Positions 9,705 through 17,910 of a stretch of DNA of 64,000 bases are shown piece by piece. A model generated the notes under the pieces. The model was not told the origin of the DNA, searched no databases, and saw only the letters and a program-made list of their open reading frames with translations. How positions within the stretch are numbered: the stretch's first letter is position 1; each line of letters opens with the position of its first letter. The DNA comes from Paraburkholderia translucens (GTDB lineage: Bacteria > Pseudomonadota > Gammaproteobacteria > Burkholderiales > Burkholderiaceae), in the NCBI RefSeq assembly GCF_020881035.1, contig NZ_JAJITC010000010.1, positions 157,620-221,619 on the forward strand, in the 5' to 3' direction. The translations under genes and the position numbers were made by a program.

Positions 9705-11297
9705 ATGGACAAGCGAATGTCGCTGATTGCGGCGTATATCGCACTCGGCTGCGCTGCAACGGTGCTGCCGGTCCTGGTCAGCGTCTATGTCGCGAACGAA
9801 CACGTTGCACGCCGCGAGCAGGCGGACTTGCGGGCATATGCGGCGAAAGCCGTGATTCGAACCGACCTCGTCACGTATCAGGCCCGTGCGGCGATTGCGG
9901 AACTGCGAGCCGAGCACGCGGAGCCGTGTTCGCCGGAATATCTGCAACGAGCTGCCCGCGTGATTTTCAACCATCTCTACGTTCGGGATGCGGGCGCGAT
10001 AGGCGACGGGCGCTATCTGTGCTCGCCGCTGTTCGGCGACGTTCGCACCCAGGATGTGGTTTTGCCGCCGCCGCGCTGGCGAAGCAGCGACGGCTACCAG
10101 GTCTGGTTCAAGCAAAAGAATCCGCTCAGCGACGTGCGCGAGGATATCCAGGTTGCGCGCGACGGCGAGTATGTGTCGATCGATCCGCAGTCATTCGTCG
10201 ATATCATCGATCCCGCGGGAAGGCCGATCGCCACGATCAACACCGACCTGAACCTGATCATCGCGCTATCGGCGGGTGCGGATGCAGAAGACATGCTCAA
10301 TGCCTGGAAGCGGGCAGGGCGCATCGACAGCAGTGAATGGAACTACGCGGTGGCGCATTCGTCGACGCGTTCCCTCGGCGTCGTCGTCAAGGGCCGGCGC
10401 ACCAGCCTGCTCAGAGACTGGCCCGGCCTGCTGACGATGTGGCTTTCGATGGGCGTCGCCTTGGGCGCCGCGCTCGGCTGGTTAGCATTCAAACTGATCT
10501 CGCGGCAGGTGTCGTTCCAGGCCTCGCTCGAATGGGCGATCTCGCGCAAAGCGATCGACGTCGTGTACCAACCGATCGTGAGTCTCGCGACGAACGAATG
10601 CGTCGGCGTCGAAGCGCTCGCCAGATGGACTCTGAACGGGCGCGAGATCTCTCCGGACATTTTCGTTGCGCTGGCCGAGCAGCATGGCCTGATCCAGTCA
10701 TTGACCGACCTCGTGCTGGATAAAGCGCTCGACGATCTGACGGAGCTGCTGCGTTCGCAGCCGTCGTTCTACGTGTCGGTCAACGTGAGCGGGGACGATC
10801 TGTGCACGCCGCGCTTTCTGAACCTCGTCACCGCAAAACTCGCCGGAATCGGTATCCGTGCCGCCCAGATCAGGATCGAGGCGACCGAGCGCAGCTTCCT
10901 GAACGCCGATGTGACCCGGCAGACGATAGCGGCCTTCAGAAGCGCAGGCCACCCGATCTATATCGACGATTTCGGCACCGGCTATTCGAGCCTCGCCTAT
11001 TTGCACACCTTCATGATCGACGTTCTGAAGATCGACAAATCGTTCGTCGACACCATTGGACAGGATGCGGCTTCGAGCATCGTCGCGCCGCATATCATCG
11101 ACATGGCGCACGAATTGGGCGTGGAGATCGTTGCGGAAGGGATCGAGCGTACCGAGCAGGTCGAGTATCTCGTGGGCCGAGGCGTCCAGTACGGACAGGG
11201 CTGGCTGTTCGCGAAGCCCATGCGTCGCGAGGAACTGGTCGCATGGCTCGAAGCGCGCCGCGCGTCGCACGCGCCGGCGCAGCCCGCGATCCAGTAA
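9705..11297 (+). CDS. CSS-domain EAL c-di-GMP phosphodiesterase (PdeC-like)
   Basis: Inner-membrane protein expected to hydrolyse c-di-GMP to pGpG. TM1 is at residues 8-29. The periplasmic CSS-like domain has cysteines at 75 (PCSPEYL) and 106 (YLCSPLF). TM2 is near 246-266, then EAL from about 285. Catalytic signatures are present: EALARW, VNVSGDD, the EATE glutamate, DDFGTGYSS, KIDKSFV and AEGIE, and the motif spacing looks active. In E. coli PdeC the equivalent cysteine pair forms a redox-sensitive disulphide that controls cleavage and activity; transfer of that mechanism is inference. A G-rich ribosome-binding site precedes the ATG. Confidence 0.92.
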   Translation: MDKRMSLIAAYIALGCAATVLPVLVSVYVANEHVARREQADLRAYAAKAVIRTDLVTYQARAAIAELRAEHAEPCSPEYLQRAARVIFNHLYVRDAGAIGDGRYLCSPLFGDVRTQDVVLPPPRWRSSDGYQVWFKQKNPLSDVREDIQVARDGEYVSIDPQSFVDIIDPAGRPIATINTDLNLIIALSAGADAEDMLNAWKRAGRIDSSEWNYAVAHSSTRSLGVVVKGRRTSLLRDWPGLLTMWLSMGVALGAALGWLAFKLISRQVSFQASLEWAISRKAIDVVYQPIVSLATNECVGVEALARWTLNGREISPDIFVALAEQHGLIQSLTDLVLDKALDDLTELLRSQPSFYVSVNVSGDDLCTPRFLNLVTAKLAGIGIRAAQIRIEATERSFLNADVTRQTIAAFRSAGHPIYIDDFGTGYSSLAYLHTFMIDVLKIDKSFVDTIGQDAASSIVAPHIIDMAHELGVEIVAEGIERTEQVEYLVGRGVQYGQGWLFAKPMRREELVAWLEARRASHAPAQPAIQ

Positions 11298-11323
11298 CGC
11301 GCACCGGCAGCGCCAGGTGCGCG
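11298..11323. terminator. Short inverted repeat between convergent genes
   Basis: CGCGCACC (11298-11305) pairs perfectly with GGTGCGCG (11316-11323) across a 10-nt loop, filling most of the 35-bp gap between the convergent EAL and YceI genes. It lacks a U-tract on either strand, so it would be a weak or factor-assisted bidirectional terminator. Confidence 0.4.
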
Positions 11324-11332
11324 GCGAGGCAA

Positions 11333-11914
11333 TTACTGCTTGATGCCTTCGGCCTGGATATTCAGCGTGGTCTTCATGTTGAAGCCGTACGCCTTGCCGA
11401 AGTCGATGCCGAAATCGTCGCGATTGAACGTCGCGGTCGATTCGGTGCCGCACACTTCGCGCTTGAGCATCGGGTGCTGGATGCACTTGAACGATTCGAT
11501 CTTCAGGTTGACCGGCTTCGTGACGCCGTGCATCGTCAGCGTGCCGATCACTTCGACCGGCTTGTCGCCTTCGAAGCGGATCTGCGTGCCCTTGTAGACT
11601 GCGGTGGGGTACTTCGCGGTGTCGAAGAACTTGTCGCCGACCAGTTCCTCGTCGAGCTTGTCGTTGCCGATGCCGACCGAGCTCAGGTCGATCGTCGCGT
11701 CGACCGTGCCGGTCTTCGCCGCGCGATCGAGCACGACCGTGCCGCTGGCTTTCTTGAACTTGCCGCGCCAGATCGACAGGCCGCCGAAGTGGTCGGTTTC
11801 GAAGCTCGGCGACGTGTGCGTCGGATCGAGCTGGTAGGTTTCGGCGGCAGCCATCGCGTTGAACGACATTGCAGCGGCGAGCGCGCCGGCGGCGAGCAGG
11901 AAGGATTTCTTCAA
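11333..11914 (-). CDS. YceI-family periplasmic protein
   Basis: Secreted lipocalin-like beta-barrel protein of the YceI family, known to bind isoprenoid-type lipids in some members. The signal peptide is MKKSFLLAAGALAAAMSFNA with cleavage near AMA-AE. The mature protein opens with YQLDPTHTSPSFETDHFGG and contains LTMHGVTKPVNL, both family hallmarks. Length is 193 aa. It is the last gene of a three-gene minus-strand set with a second YceI and a cytochrome b561, the same pairing as yceI-yceJ in E. coli. A role in quinone handling or envelope stress is inference. Confidence 0.9.
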   Translation of the reverse strand: MKKSFLLAAGALAAAMSFNAMAAAETYQLDPTHTSPSFETDHFGGLSIWRGKFKKASGTVVLDRAAKTGTVDATIDLSSVGIGNDKLDEELVGDKFFDTAKYPTAVYKGTQIRFEGDKPVEVIGTLTMHGVTKPVNLKIESFKCIQHPMLKREVCGTESTATFNRDDFGIDFGKAYGFNMKTTLNIQAEGIKQ

Positions 11915-11962
11915 GGTGGACTCCAGTGGTCGAAGGATGATGCGGTGCCGCGGCGTTGTAGG

Positions 11963-12538
11963 TTATTTCTTCGCCGCGACCAGATGAAATTTGATGACGA
12001 CTTCGTCGGCAACCACCGACGTGTCTTTCCATTCGCCGGTGCCGACGTCGAACTGCGTGCGCTTGATCGGCAGCGAGCCGTCGAAGGTTTGCGTAGCGCC
12101 CTGGCCGGCGATCGAGACCGGCACGACGACCGTTTGCGATTTGCCCTTGATCGTCAGCTTGCCGGTCACCTTGTACTGGTTGCCGCCGGCCGGCGCGATC
12201 GAGCTCGATACGAAGGTCGCGCTCGGGAAGGCGCCGCTGTCGAACCATTCCTTGCCTTGCGCCTGCTTGTTGTAGTCGTCGGCGCCGAGGTCATAGCTCG
12301 CGGTGTCGATCGAAACGCTCGCGTTACCGGCGGCCGGCTTCGCCGGATCGAAATTCAGTTGCGCGGAGAACTTCCTGAACTTGCCGTCGACGGGCACGTT
12401 CATCTGTTTGGTCGTGGCGATGACGCTGCTCTTCGCGAGGTCGACATCGGCGTGCGCGACGTTCGCGCCGAACAGCGCAAGCGCCGTGAAAGAGGCGAGC
12501 GTCACGCGACGAGCGGAGTGATAAATGGGTGTCTTCAT
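11963..12538 (-). CDS. YceI-family periplasmic protein, second copy
   Basis: Second YceI-like protein, only distantly similar to its neighbour. The ATG at 12538 (MKTPIYHSARRVTLASF) is chosen because it begins the signal peptide that ends in NVAHA and because an AGGA lies about 11 nt upstream; longer in-frame starts at 12550 and 12616 exist. The family pattern continues with FDSGAFPSATFVSS, GKLTIKGKSQTV and RTQFDVGTGEW. It probably shares a transcript with the cytochrome b561 upstream. Confidence 0.85.
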   Translation of the reverse strand: MKTPIYHSARRVTLASFTALALFGANVAHADVDLAKSSVIATTKQMNVPVDGKFRKFSAQLNFDPAKPAAGNASVSIDTASYDLGADDYNKQAQGKEWFDSGAFPSATFVSSSIAPAGGNQYKVTGKLTIKGKSQTVVVPVSIAGQGATQTFDGSLPIKRTQFDVGTGEWKDTSVVADEVVIKFHLVAAKK

Positions 12539-12661
12539 GATGGTACGCATCCTATCCGAGCCGCGCGGTCTGATTGCACACCGCGAGGAATTTGATTGCC
12601 AACAACTTGTAGCCAATCGACGAGGTCATGGCTTTCGTCATGCCGTCATCCCGTCATGCCG

Positions 12662-13225
12662 TTATGCACGGCTCTTCAAAAACGGCATCATGCGCGCGAG
12701 CAATCCGTCGCGATCGACGAACTGATGCTTGAGCGCCGCGAGGACGTGCATGATCACGAGCGCGAGCAGCGTGTAATTGAGCAGCACATGGACCGTGCGC
12801 AGCGTGGCCTTCAGCGCCGGATCGGGACCGATGAACGTCGGCAGCGGCACGATGCCCAGATACACGACCTGAATGCCTGCCGCCGAGCTATAGAAGTAGC
12901 CGGACAGCGGAATCGCGAGCATCAGCAGATACAGCAGGCCATGCACCAGATGCGCGGCGGCCTTCTGCCACGCGGGCGTCGCGGCATCGAGCGCGGGCGC
13001 GCGGTGCGTCGCGCGCCACAGCACGCGCAGCAGCGCGAGCGCGAATACGGTCACGCCGATCCACTTGTGCCACGAGAAGTACCTGAGCTTCGTCGGCGTG
13101 AAGCCGGGGATATCAGTCATGATCCAGCCGATATAGAAGCCGCAGATCATCAGTGCCGCAATCAGCCAGTGCAGGGCGATCGCCGCGCCGTGATAGCGCG
13201 CGGGAGCGGAAGCATGTATTTGCAT
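12662..13225 (-). CDS. Cytochrome b561 family membrane protein
   Basis: Four-TM dihaem cytochrome b561, which passes electrons from the quinol pool. Candidate haem histidines are in ALHWLIAALM (TM1), SWHKWIGV (TM2) and the last helices (TVHVLLNYTLLALVIMHVLA). Length is 187 aa, normal for the family. It heads the cyb561-yceI-yceI set; the gap to the next gene is 123 bp. Its physiological electron acceptor cannot be inferred. Confidence 0.88.
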   Translation of the reverse strand: MQIHASAPARYHGAAIALHWLIAALMICGFYIGWIMTDIPGFTPTKLRYFSWHKWIGVTVFALALLRVLWRATHRAPALDAATPAWQKAAAHLVHGLLYLLMLAIPLSGYFYSSAAGIQVVYLGIVPLPTFIGPDPALKATLRTVHVLLNYTLLALVIMHVLAALKHQFVDRDGLLARMMPFLKSRA

Positions 13226-13404
13226 TGTGTTCTATCCGTTGCTCGCGAGAAGCCGCGTGTGAATGCGGATGGTAGGGATGACAACTGAAACTGAATAGGC
13301 GGGTGGCTCGGAACAGATTGTTGTCGCGTTGACGTTAATTGTGTTGAAAGACTTGCGCGGTGAACGGTACCCGCGTGAAGGCACGCCGAGTGTAACGGGC
13401 CGGT

Positions 13405-13440
13405 CGCTGTGGTAACCGCTGTGGTAACCGCTGTGGTAAC
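13405..13440 (+). repeat. Three perfect tandem 12-bp repeats
   Basis: The unit CGCTGTGGTAAC occurs three times without mismatch (13405-13416, 13417-13428, 13429-13440) in the gap between the divergent cytochrome b561 and permease genes. Twelve bases is close to one helical turn, so a protein binding each unit would sit on one face of the DNA. Function unknown; simple slippage is equally possible. Confidence 0.85.
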
Positions 13441-13510
13441 TTGTGGCCGCGCACAACCGGCTCGCGCGCTTTGCGCGGCCACCGACATTATCATTATCCG
13501 GGCCTAAGCT

Positions 13511-14761
13511 GTGAATTCCGTTTTTCTTTCCTGGGGCATTGCCGCGCTCGCCACGGCTGGCGTCATCACGCGGCCGTTCAAATGGCCCGAAGCCGTGTGG
13601 GCCGTCACCGGCGCGGTGCTGCTCGTCGCGCTCGGCCTGTTGCCGTTGCATCTCGCGATCGAAGCGATCGGCAAGGGCAGCGACGTCTATCTGTTCCTGT
13701 TCGGCATGATGCTGCTATCCGAAGTCGGGCGCCGTGAGGGGCTGTTCGACTGGGTCGCGGTGCTCGCGGTCAATCATGCGCGCAGTTCGCCACGCAAGCT
13801 GTTCGTGCTCGTGTATCTGGTCGGCGTGGTGATCACCGCGTTTCTTTCCAACGACGCAACCGCCGTGGTGCTGACACCCGCCGTGTTCGCGGCGGCGAAG
13901 AAAGCGAAAACGCCGCCGCTGCCGCTGCTGTTCGTCTGCGCGTTCGTCGCCAATGCGGCGAGCTTCGTGCTGCCGATTTCGAATCCGGCCAACATCGTGC
14001 TGTACGGCAATCACACGCCGCCGCTCGGACCGTGGATGCTGCGCTTCACGCTGCCGTCGGTGCTGTCGATCGCCGCGACCTTCGTGATGCTGCGCTGGAC
14101 GCAACGCGAGGCGCTGGCGGGCGTCTGCGAGGCGAATCTCGAGGCGGTCGAGCTGTCGGAGAGCGGGCGCGTCGCGCTCGCGGGCATCACGGTAACGGCC
14201 GGCGCGTTGCTGACGGTCTCCGCCCGCCACATCCAGCTCGGCTTGCCGACCGCGATCCTCAGCACGTTGACCGCGGTCGTCGTGCTGCTCAAGGAGCGCA
14301 AATCGCCGCTGCCGATGATTCGCGAAATCTCGTGGAACGTGTTTCCACTCGTCGCCGGGCTGTTCGTGCTGGTCGAGATGCTCGATCACACCGGCGTGAT
14401 CGGCACGTTCGCGGGCGCGTTGCGGCGCGCGACCGAACACAACGAAATGACCGCGGCCGGGTGGGCCGGCGCGAGCGTCGCGTTCCTCAGCAATCTGATC
14501 AACAACCTGCCGGCCGGGCTGATCGCGAGGTCGACCGTCATGCAGGCGCAGAGCCCCGAGCGCGTGATCGACGCGCTGCTGATCGGCGTCGACCTCGGGC
14601 CGAACCTGTCGATCACCGGCTCGCTCGCGACGATCCTGTGGCTCAACGCAATTCGCCGCGAAGGTGAAGACGTCGGCTTCATGAAGTTCCTGAAGGTCGG
14701 CGTGCTGGTCATGGTGCCCGCGCTCGTGCTGGCGCTTGGGGCACGGATTCTGACGGGCTGA
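13511..14761 (+). CDS. ArsB/SLC13-type inner-membrane anion permease
   Basis: Polytopic permease of the ion-transporter superfamily that contains ArsB and NhaD-like carriers. It has about 10-12 hydrophobic segments and internal signatures at FLSNDATAVVLTPAVF and FLSNLINNLPAGLIA, which look like the two inverted-repeat clamp loops. Length is 416 aa. The start is GTG at 13511, with no clear ribosome-binding site. No arsR, arsC or arsH adjoins it, so arsenite export is possible but not supported by context. Confidence 0.78.
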   Translation: MNSVFLSWGIAALATAGVITRPFKWPEAVWAVTGAVLLVALGLLPLHLAIEAIGKGSDVYLFLFGMMLLSEVGRREGLFDWVAVLAVNHARSSPRKLFVLVYLVGVVITAFLSNDATAVVLTPAVFAAAKKAKTPPLPLLFVCAFVANAASFVLPISNPANIVLYGNHTPPLGPWMLRFTLPSVLSIAATFVMLRWTQREALAGVCEANLEAVELSESGRVALAGITVTAGALLTVSARHIQLGLPTAILSTLTAVVVLLKERKSPLPMIREISWNVFPLVAGLFVLVEMLDHTGVIGTFAGALRRATEHNEMTAAGWAGASVAFLSNLINNLPAGLIARSTVMQAQSPERVIDALLIGVDLGPNLSITGSLATILWLNAIRREGEDVGFMKFLKVGVLVMVPALVLALGARILTG

Positions 14762-14874
14762 GCGGAATGGGCGCGCGCACCCCGAAAACACAGTAAGCTC
14801 TGCTCCAAGCCGCCTATATGTAGTCGGTATCAGCCGCAACGGCGCAAAGTGAAAGCGCAAACTCATTTCATTCG

Positions 14875-14911
14875 ATGTCACGCCGCAGCGGCGCGCTCGG
14901 CGGCGTGACAT
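14875..14911. repeat. 12-bp perfect inverted repeat downstream of the permease
   Basis: ATGTCACGCCGC (14875-14886) is repeated inverted at 14900-14911 with a 13-nt GC-rich loop. It lies 114 bp after the permease stop and 120 bp before the EF-hand gene. No T-tract follows. It may be a Rho-assisted terminator or a regulatory dyad. Confidence 0.45.
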
Positions 14912-15032
14912 CACCCGACATGATTTCTGAATTGCGATCGCGCGGCGTCTGACCAAGAATTCGCCCTGTCATCGAAACGGATCGCGGCACCCAGCCAGGC
15001 GACGCTCGATGATTCAAGCGAAGGAGTCAGTC

Positions 15033-15326
15033 ATGAAAAAGTTGCTCGCCACCATGCTGCTGTGCTGTGCGTCCACCGTCGCATTCGCTCAGGCCGCCGC
15101 GCCGCAAGGTGTCGGCCAGCAGCGCATGGAGCGCATGGAGCAGCAGTTGCAAACGCGCTTTGCAAACGCGAACATCACGCACGACGGCAAGCTCACCCGC
15201 GAGCAGGCCGTGGCCGGCATGCCGATGGTCGCGCGTCATTTCGACGAGATCGACACGCAGAAGGCCGGCTACATCACGCTGTCGCAGATCGAGGCGTTCA
15301 TGCAGGAACGCGCCGCGGCGCGCTGA
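15033..15326 (+). CDS. Small secreted EF-hand-like protein
   Basis: Small (97 aa) secreted protein with signal peptide MKKLLATMLLCCASTVAFAQA. An AAGGAG ribosome-binding site (15019-15024) fixes this ATG over an in-frame one at 15009. Two degenerate EF-hand loops are visible: NITHDGKLTREQ and DTQKAGYITLSQ. Both keep the central Gly and the hydrophobic position 8 but have Gln rather than Glu at position 12, so calcium binding would be weak or lost. It sits 27 bp before a two-component pair and is likely co-transcribed, which raises the possibility of a periplasmic accessory role in signalling (inference). Confidence 0.82.
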   Translation: MKKLLATMLLCCASTVAFAQAAAPQGVGQQRMERMEQQLQTRFANANITHDGKLTREQAVAGMPMVARHFDEIDTQKAGYITLSQIEAFMQERAAAR

Positions 15327-15353
15327 GCGGCGCGGATATCGAGGAGCTTTCGC

Positions 15354-16067
15354 ATGGAACGCGCCCCCAGGATCATCGTGCTCGACGACGAAGCCGAGTT
15401 GCGCAACATGCTGCTGCGCTTTCTGCGCGGTCATGGCTTCGACATGCGCGCGGCCGAGGACAGCAAGCGTCTCTATCGCTATCTGGAGCGCGAGCCGTTC
15501 GATCTGCTGATACTCGATCTGATGATCGGCGAAGAAGATGGCCTCGAAATCTGCGCGAAGCTGCGCGCGCAAGGACATACCTTGCCGATCCTGATGCTGA
15601 CCGCGAAGGGCGATCCGCTCGATCGCGTGGCCGGCCTCGAAACTGGCGCCGACGACTACCTGGCGAAGCCGTTCCTGCCACGCGAGCTGGTGGCGCGGAT
15701 CAATGCGCTGCTACGCCGCCAGAAGATGGCCGCGGGCGACGTCACGGTGACCTCGCAGCGCGTACGTTTCGGCGGCTTCACGCTCGACGTCGGCAAGCAG
15801 GAGCTGTCGCGCGCGGGCGAGCCGCTCGAGATTCATTCGGCGCAGATGCTGCTGCTGGTCGCGCTCGCGTCGTCGCCGAATCGCGCGGTGAGCCGCGACA
15901 ACCTGCTCGCGCGTGCGCGGGGCCGCGACCACGATGCGCTCGATCGCAGCATCGACGTGCAGGTGCTGCGGCTGCGGCAGATCGTCGAGGACGATCCGTC
16001 GAAGCCGCGGTTCATTCGCACCGTGTGGGGCGTCGGCTATATGCTCGTCGCCGATGTCGAATCATGA
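15354..16067 (+). CDS. OmpR-family response regulator
   Basis: Receiver domain with DDE acidic cluster (residues 11-13), phospho-acceptor D55 in LLILDLMIGEEDG and conserved Lys in DDYLAKPFLP. A winged-helix DNA-binding domain from about residue 135 ends RTVWGVGYMLV. Length is 237 aa. Stop and kinase start overlap (ATGA). The regulon is unknown. It resembles OmpR-type osmo- or stress-responsive regulators more than the CusR-like one at 6146. Confidence 0.92.
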   Translation: MERAPRIIVLDDEAELRNMLLRFLRGHGFDMRAAEDSKRLYRYLEREPFDLLILDLMIGEEDGLEICAKLRAQGHTLPILMLTAKGDPLDRVAGLETGADDYLAKPFLPRELVARINALLRRQKMAAGDVTVTSQRVRFGGFTLDVGKQELSRAGEPLEIHSAQMLLLVALASSPNRAVSRDNLLARARGRDHDALDRSIDVQVLRLRQIVEDDPSKPRFIRTVWGVGYMLVADVES

Positions 16068-17437
16068 CGCGCACGCTGTCGCGCCTCCTCCTGCCGCGCA
16101 CGCTGCTCGCGCGCAACATCGCGCTGTTGATCGCGCTCGTGATGCTGAGCCAGGTCTGTTCGATCGTCGTGCTGCTGCATTACGTGCAGCGGCCACGCGT
16201 CGAGCGCGCGGCGGCCGTGTTCGCGACGTACGTGACCACGCTGGACGATCTGCTCGCCGCGACCCCGCCGGCGGTGCGTGCAGAGCTGACTGCGCGCCTC
16301 GATGCGCGCGAGCAGTTGCCGCCGCAAGCGTCCGGCGCACCGCCGCAAGATCTGTTGCATGCGTATCGCACCTATCAGCGTGACGTGTTTCTCGACAGCC
16401 TGCGCAAGCACCTGCCCGCCGACATGCCCGCGCGCTGGCAGACCGAGGGCGCGCAGCGGCTGTGGATTCGCATGCATGCGCCGGCTGCCGGCTCAGATGG
16501 GCCGGCGGTATCGACGCACCTCGCGCCCTACTGGATCGCGCTGCCGGTTCCCGAGGACGCGCAGGGCAGCGGCCTCGAAGCGGCGATCTTTCTGTCGCTG
16601 GGTCTCGGCGTGCTCGCGGCGCTCGCCGGCTATGCGATCCAGCTGCATCTGAACGAGCCGTTGCGTGAGCTCACGCAAGCGGCGCGCCGCGTGAGCGCCG
16701 GCGACATGCCGGCGCCGCTGCCGACCGACGGCCCTGCCGAAATCGCCGCGGTGGGCAGCGCTTTCAATCAGATGACGCGCGCATTACAGGAAGCCGAGTC
16801 GACACGCGCACTGATGCTCGCGGGCATCTCGCACGACATCCGCACGCCGCTGACGAAGCTGCGCCTGTCGATGGCGATGGCCATGCCGCAGGGGGCCGAC
16901 AGCAGTTTCGTGATCGCCGCCGAATCGTATCTCGATCAGATCGAGACGATCCTTCAGCAGTTCATGGATTACGCGGGCAGCGGCGAGCGCGAGGAGGCGC
17001 AGCCGGGCGATCTGAACGCGCTGATCGAACGGCTCGCGGGCGATTTCGCGGGGCTCGGGCACGAGTTCGAACTGTCGCTGGGCAGCTTGCCGGCCATCCG
17101 CTATCGGCCGATCAGCATGATGCGGATGTTGATGAACCTGATGCAGAACGCGATCGTCTACGGCGGCACCGGGCTTGCGGTGCGCACGTGGGCGACGCGA
17201 GACACGGTGACGGTCGCGGTGTGCGATCGCGGGAAAGGATTGACGGCAGAGGAACTGGAAAAGCTGAAAGCGCCATTCCAGCGCGGCCGCAATGCGCGTG
17301 CGCACAGCGGCGGAACGGGCTTGGGGCTGTCGATCGTCGAGCGGATCGCGCGACAGCACGGCGGCGGCCTGCAGTTTCATGCGCGCGACGGCGGCGGTCT
17401 CGAAGCGTGGATCGTATTGCCGGTCAAGGCGGCATAA
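16064..17437 (+). CDS. EnvZ-type sensor histidine kinase
   Basis: Inner-membrane kinase for the regulator just upstream. The ATG at 16064 overlaps the regulator stop; the reading frame is open further upstream but only as antisense-like sequence. TM1 is near residues 15-36, then a periplasmic domain of about 140 residues and TM2 near 178-196. The H-box is ISHDIRTPLTKLRLS with H257, in the EnvZ style. HATPase_c has NLMQNAIVYGG and GGTGLGLSIVERIA. Length is 457 aa. Confidence 0.91.
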   Translation: MTRTLSRLLLPRTLLARNIALLIALVMLSQVCSIVVLLHYVQRPRVERAAAVFATYVTTLDDLLAATPPAVRAELTARLDAREQLPPQASGAPPQDLLHAYRTYQRDVFLDSLRKHLPADMPARWQTEGAQRLWIRMHAPAAGSDGPAVSTHLAPYWIALPVPEDAQGSGLEAAIFLSLGLGVLAALAGYAIQLHLNEPLRELTQAARRVSAGDMPAPLPTDGPAEIAAVGSAFNQMTRALQEAESTRALMLAGISHDIRTPLTKLRLSMAMAMPQGADSSFVIAAESYLDQIETILQQFMDYAGSGEREEAQPGDLNALIERLAGDFAGLGHEFELSLGSLPAIRYRPISMMRMLMNLMQNAIVYGGTGLAVRTWATRDTVTVAVCDRGKGLTAEELEKLKAPFQRGRNARAHSGGTGLGLSIVERIARQHGGGLQFHARDGGGLEAWIVLPVKAA

Positions 17438-17473
17438 GCGCATAACCGTATCAGGGCACGGTGTTCTTACCGC

Positions 17474-17740
17474 TCACTTCCGATCGAGCCACGCGTCGAG
17501 TCCGACGCGAAATGCAACGCCCGCGATCACCGGCACCGTCAGCATCAGGATGATGCCGAAGTTGGGGATCTCGTCGCCGTACATGTAGGCGTTGTACAGC
17601 ACGACGCCCGACACAATCGCGAACGTCACGACGCCAACGGCGACCATCAGGAGATTGCGCACGGAGAGGGACAGCGTCTTGCGCTTCGCCTTGTGGGCCG
17701 TGTCGTGAGCGCCGGGGGCTTCGTCGTGTTGGGCAGGCAT
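17474..17740 (-). CDS. Small two-TM membrane protein, unknown function
   Basis: Predicted 88-aa protein with a charged N-terminus (His/Lys-rich, about 28 residues) and two hydrophobic segments: LLMVAVGVVTFAIVSGVVLY and FGIILMLTVPVIAGVAFRVG. The start at 17740 is chosen because it begins just before the charged leader; the ribosome-binding site is weak (GAGAA), and the frame stays open to 17881. It is convergent with the kinase gene. No family recognised. Confidence 0.6.
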   Translation of the reverse strand: MPAQHDEAPGAHDTAHKAKRKTLSLSVRNLLMVAVGVVTFAIVSGVVLYNAYMYGDEIPNFGIILMLTVPVIAGVAFRVGLDAWLDRK

Positions 17741-17910
17741 GATGGTTCTCGTGGCAAATGATCCGGCATCGGAAGCGGTCGTGCTGGACGACGCGACCGG
17801 CATCATACCCGCACCCGCGCGGCTCATGGAGGTCGAGCCGCGCCGTTGCGGGCACCGATCCTTAACGACAATATAAGCCATTCCAGGCGGCTATTTCAGG
17901 CCTCGGTCCA

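Noticed and set aside
10698..12248. 516-codon minus-strand frame spanning the EAL/YceI junction
   Set aside because: It covers two well-supported genes in the wrong frame and has low-complexity Arg-rich translation.
13405..13440. Possible CRISPR or plasmid-type iterons
   Set aside because: Only three 12-bp units, no spacers, no rep gene or origin features nearby.
15062..16063. Upstream extension of the EnvZ-type kinase frame
   Set aside because: It would overlap the whole response regulator; the ATG at 16064 has the classic ATGA overlap and precedes TM1.
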